Assembly: GCA_947177695.1 (NCBI GenBank)
Contig: CAMWVO010000116.1
Location: 1-6,370, forward strand
Length of the DNA stretch: 6,370 nucleotides
Reading direction: 5' to 3'
Source of the DNA: an uncultured Clostridia bacterium
GTDB lineage: Bacteria > Bacillota > Clostridia > Oscillospirales > Ruminococcaceae
The position numbers and the translations under genes are program-made. The notes under the pieces are model-generated. The model worked only from the letters and a program-made list of their open reading frames with translations. It was not told the DNA's origin and did not search any database. Shown piece after piece: positions 6,350 through 6,370 of the stretch (the stretch's first letter is position 1; each line of letters begins with the position of its first letter).

Positions 6350-6370
6350 GACTCAAAAAAGTTCGCCAGC

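Noticed and set aside
6316..6369. Possible C-terminal tail of an upstream minus-strand gene (17 codons ending in TAG at 6316-6318)
   Set aside because: Too short to judge, passes through the GC-rich hairpin, and has no recognisable motif.
6340..6370. tRNA-like GTTCG near the window end
   Set aside because: No T-arm pairing or anticodon arm can be built around it.

Overview
The window looks like a chromosomal segment of a Ruminococcus-type anaerobic gut or rumen bacterium (Bacillota, Oscillospiraceae/Ruminococcaceae). The basis is domain content: a dockerin, a cohesin module, a leucine-rich repeat (LRR) protein of the kind common in gut Firmicutes, strong GGAGG ribosome binding sites and consensus sigma-A promoters. 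The species cannot be fixed from sequence reading alone.

All three protein genes lie on the minus strand, so transcription runs from high to low coordinates. In transcription order: (1) ppk1, polyphosphate kinase 1 (6196 to 4073), with its own near-consensus promoter (-35 at 6255-6260, -10 at 6232-6237) and a perfect 15-bp hairpin terminator directly after its stop (4032-4071); (2) a secreted 641-residue protein (3871 to 1946) with signal peptide, EF-hand-like loop, eight 21-residue-type LRRs, an Ig-like segment, a Cys/His cluster, a beta-rich segment and a C-terminal dockerin, driven by an excellent extended -10 promoter (3932-3960); (3) after 47 bases, a second secreted protein (1898 to beyond base 1) that begins with a cohesin module, followed by Ig/Fn3-like modules, a cadherin-like beta-sandwich, an acidic linker and the start of another domain. 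This third gene is cut by the window edge, and its C-terminus is not visible.

Genes 2 and 3 probably form one transcription unit, because no promoter or clear terminator separates them. A dockerin protein beside a cohesin protein, neither showing a catalytic domain, suggests a non-enzymatic surface or adhesion assembly: an LRR 'ligand-binding' subunit that may dock on its neighbour's cohesin. That pairing is inference. The family assignments rest on motifs visible in the translations. ppk1 is a housekeeping gene with no evident link to the pair.

No stretch over 300 bases lacks a gene. The gaps are 1899-1945 (ribosome binding site, arm of an inverted repeat), 3872-4072 (terminator, promoter, leader) and 6197-6370 (ppk1 leader, promoter, GC-rich hairpin). 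No RNA genes, CRISPR arrays, insertion sequences or attachment sites were seen.
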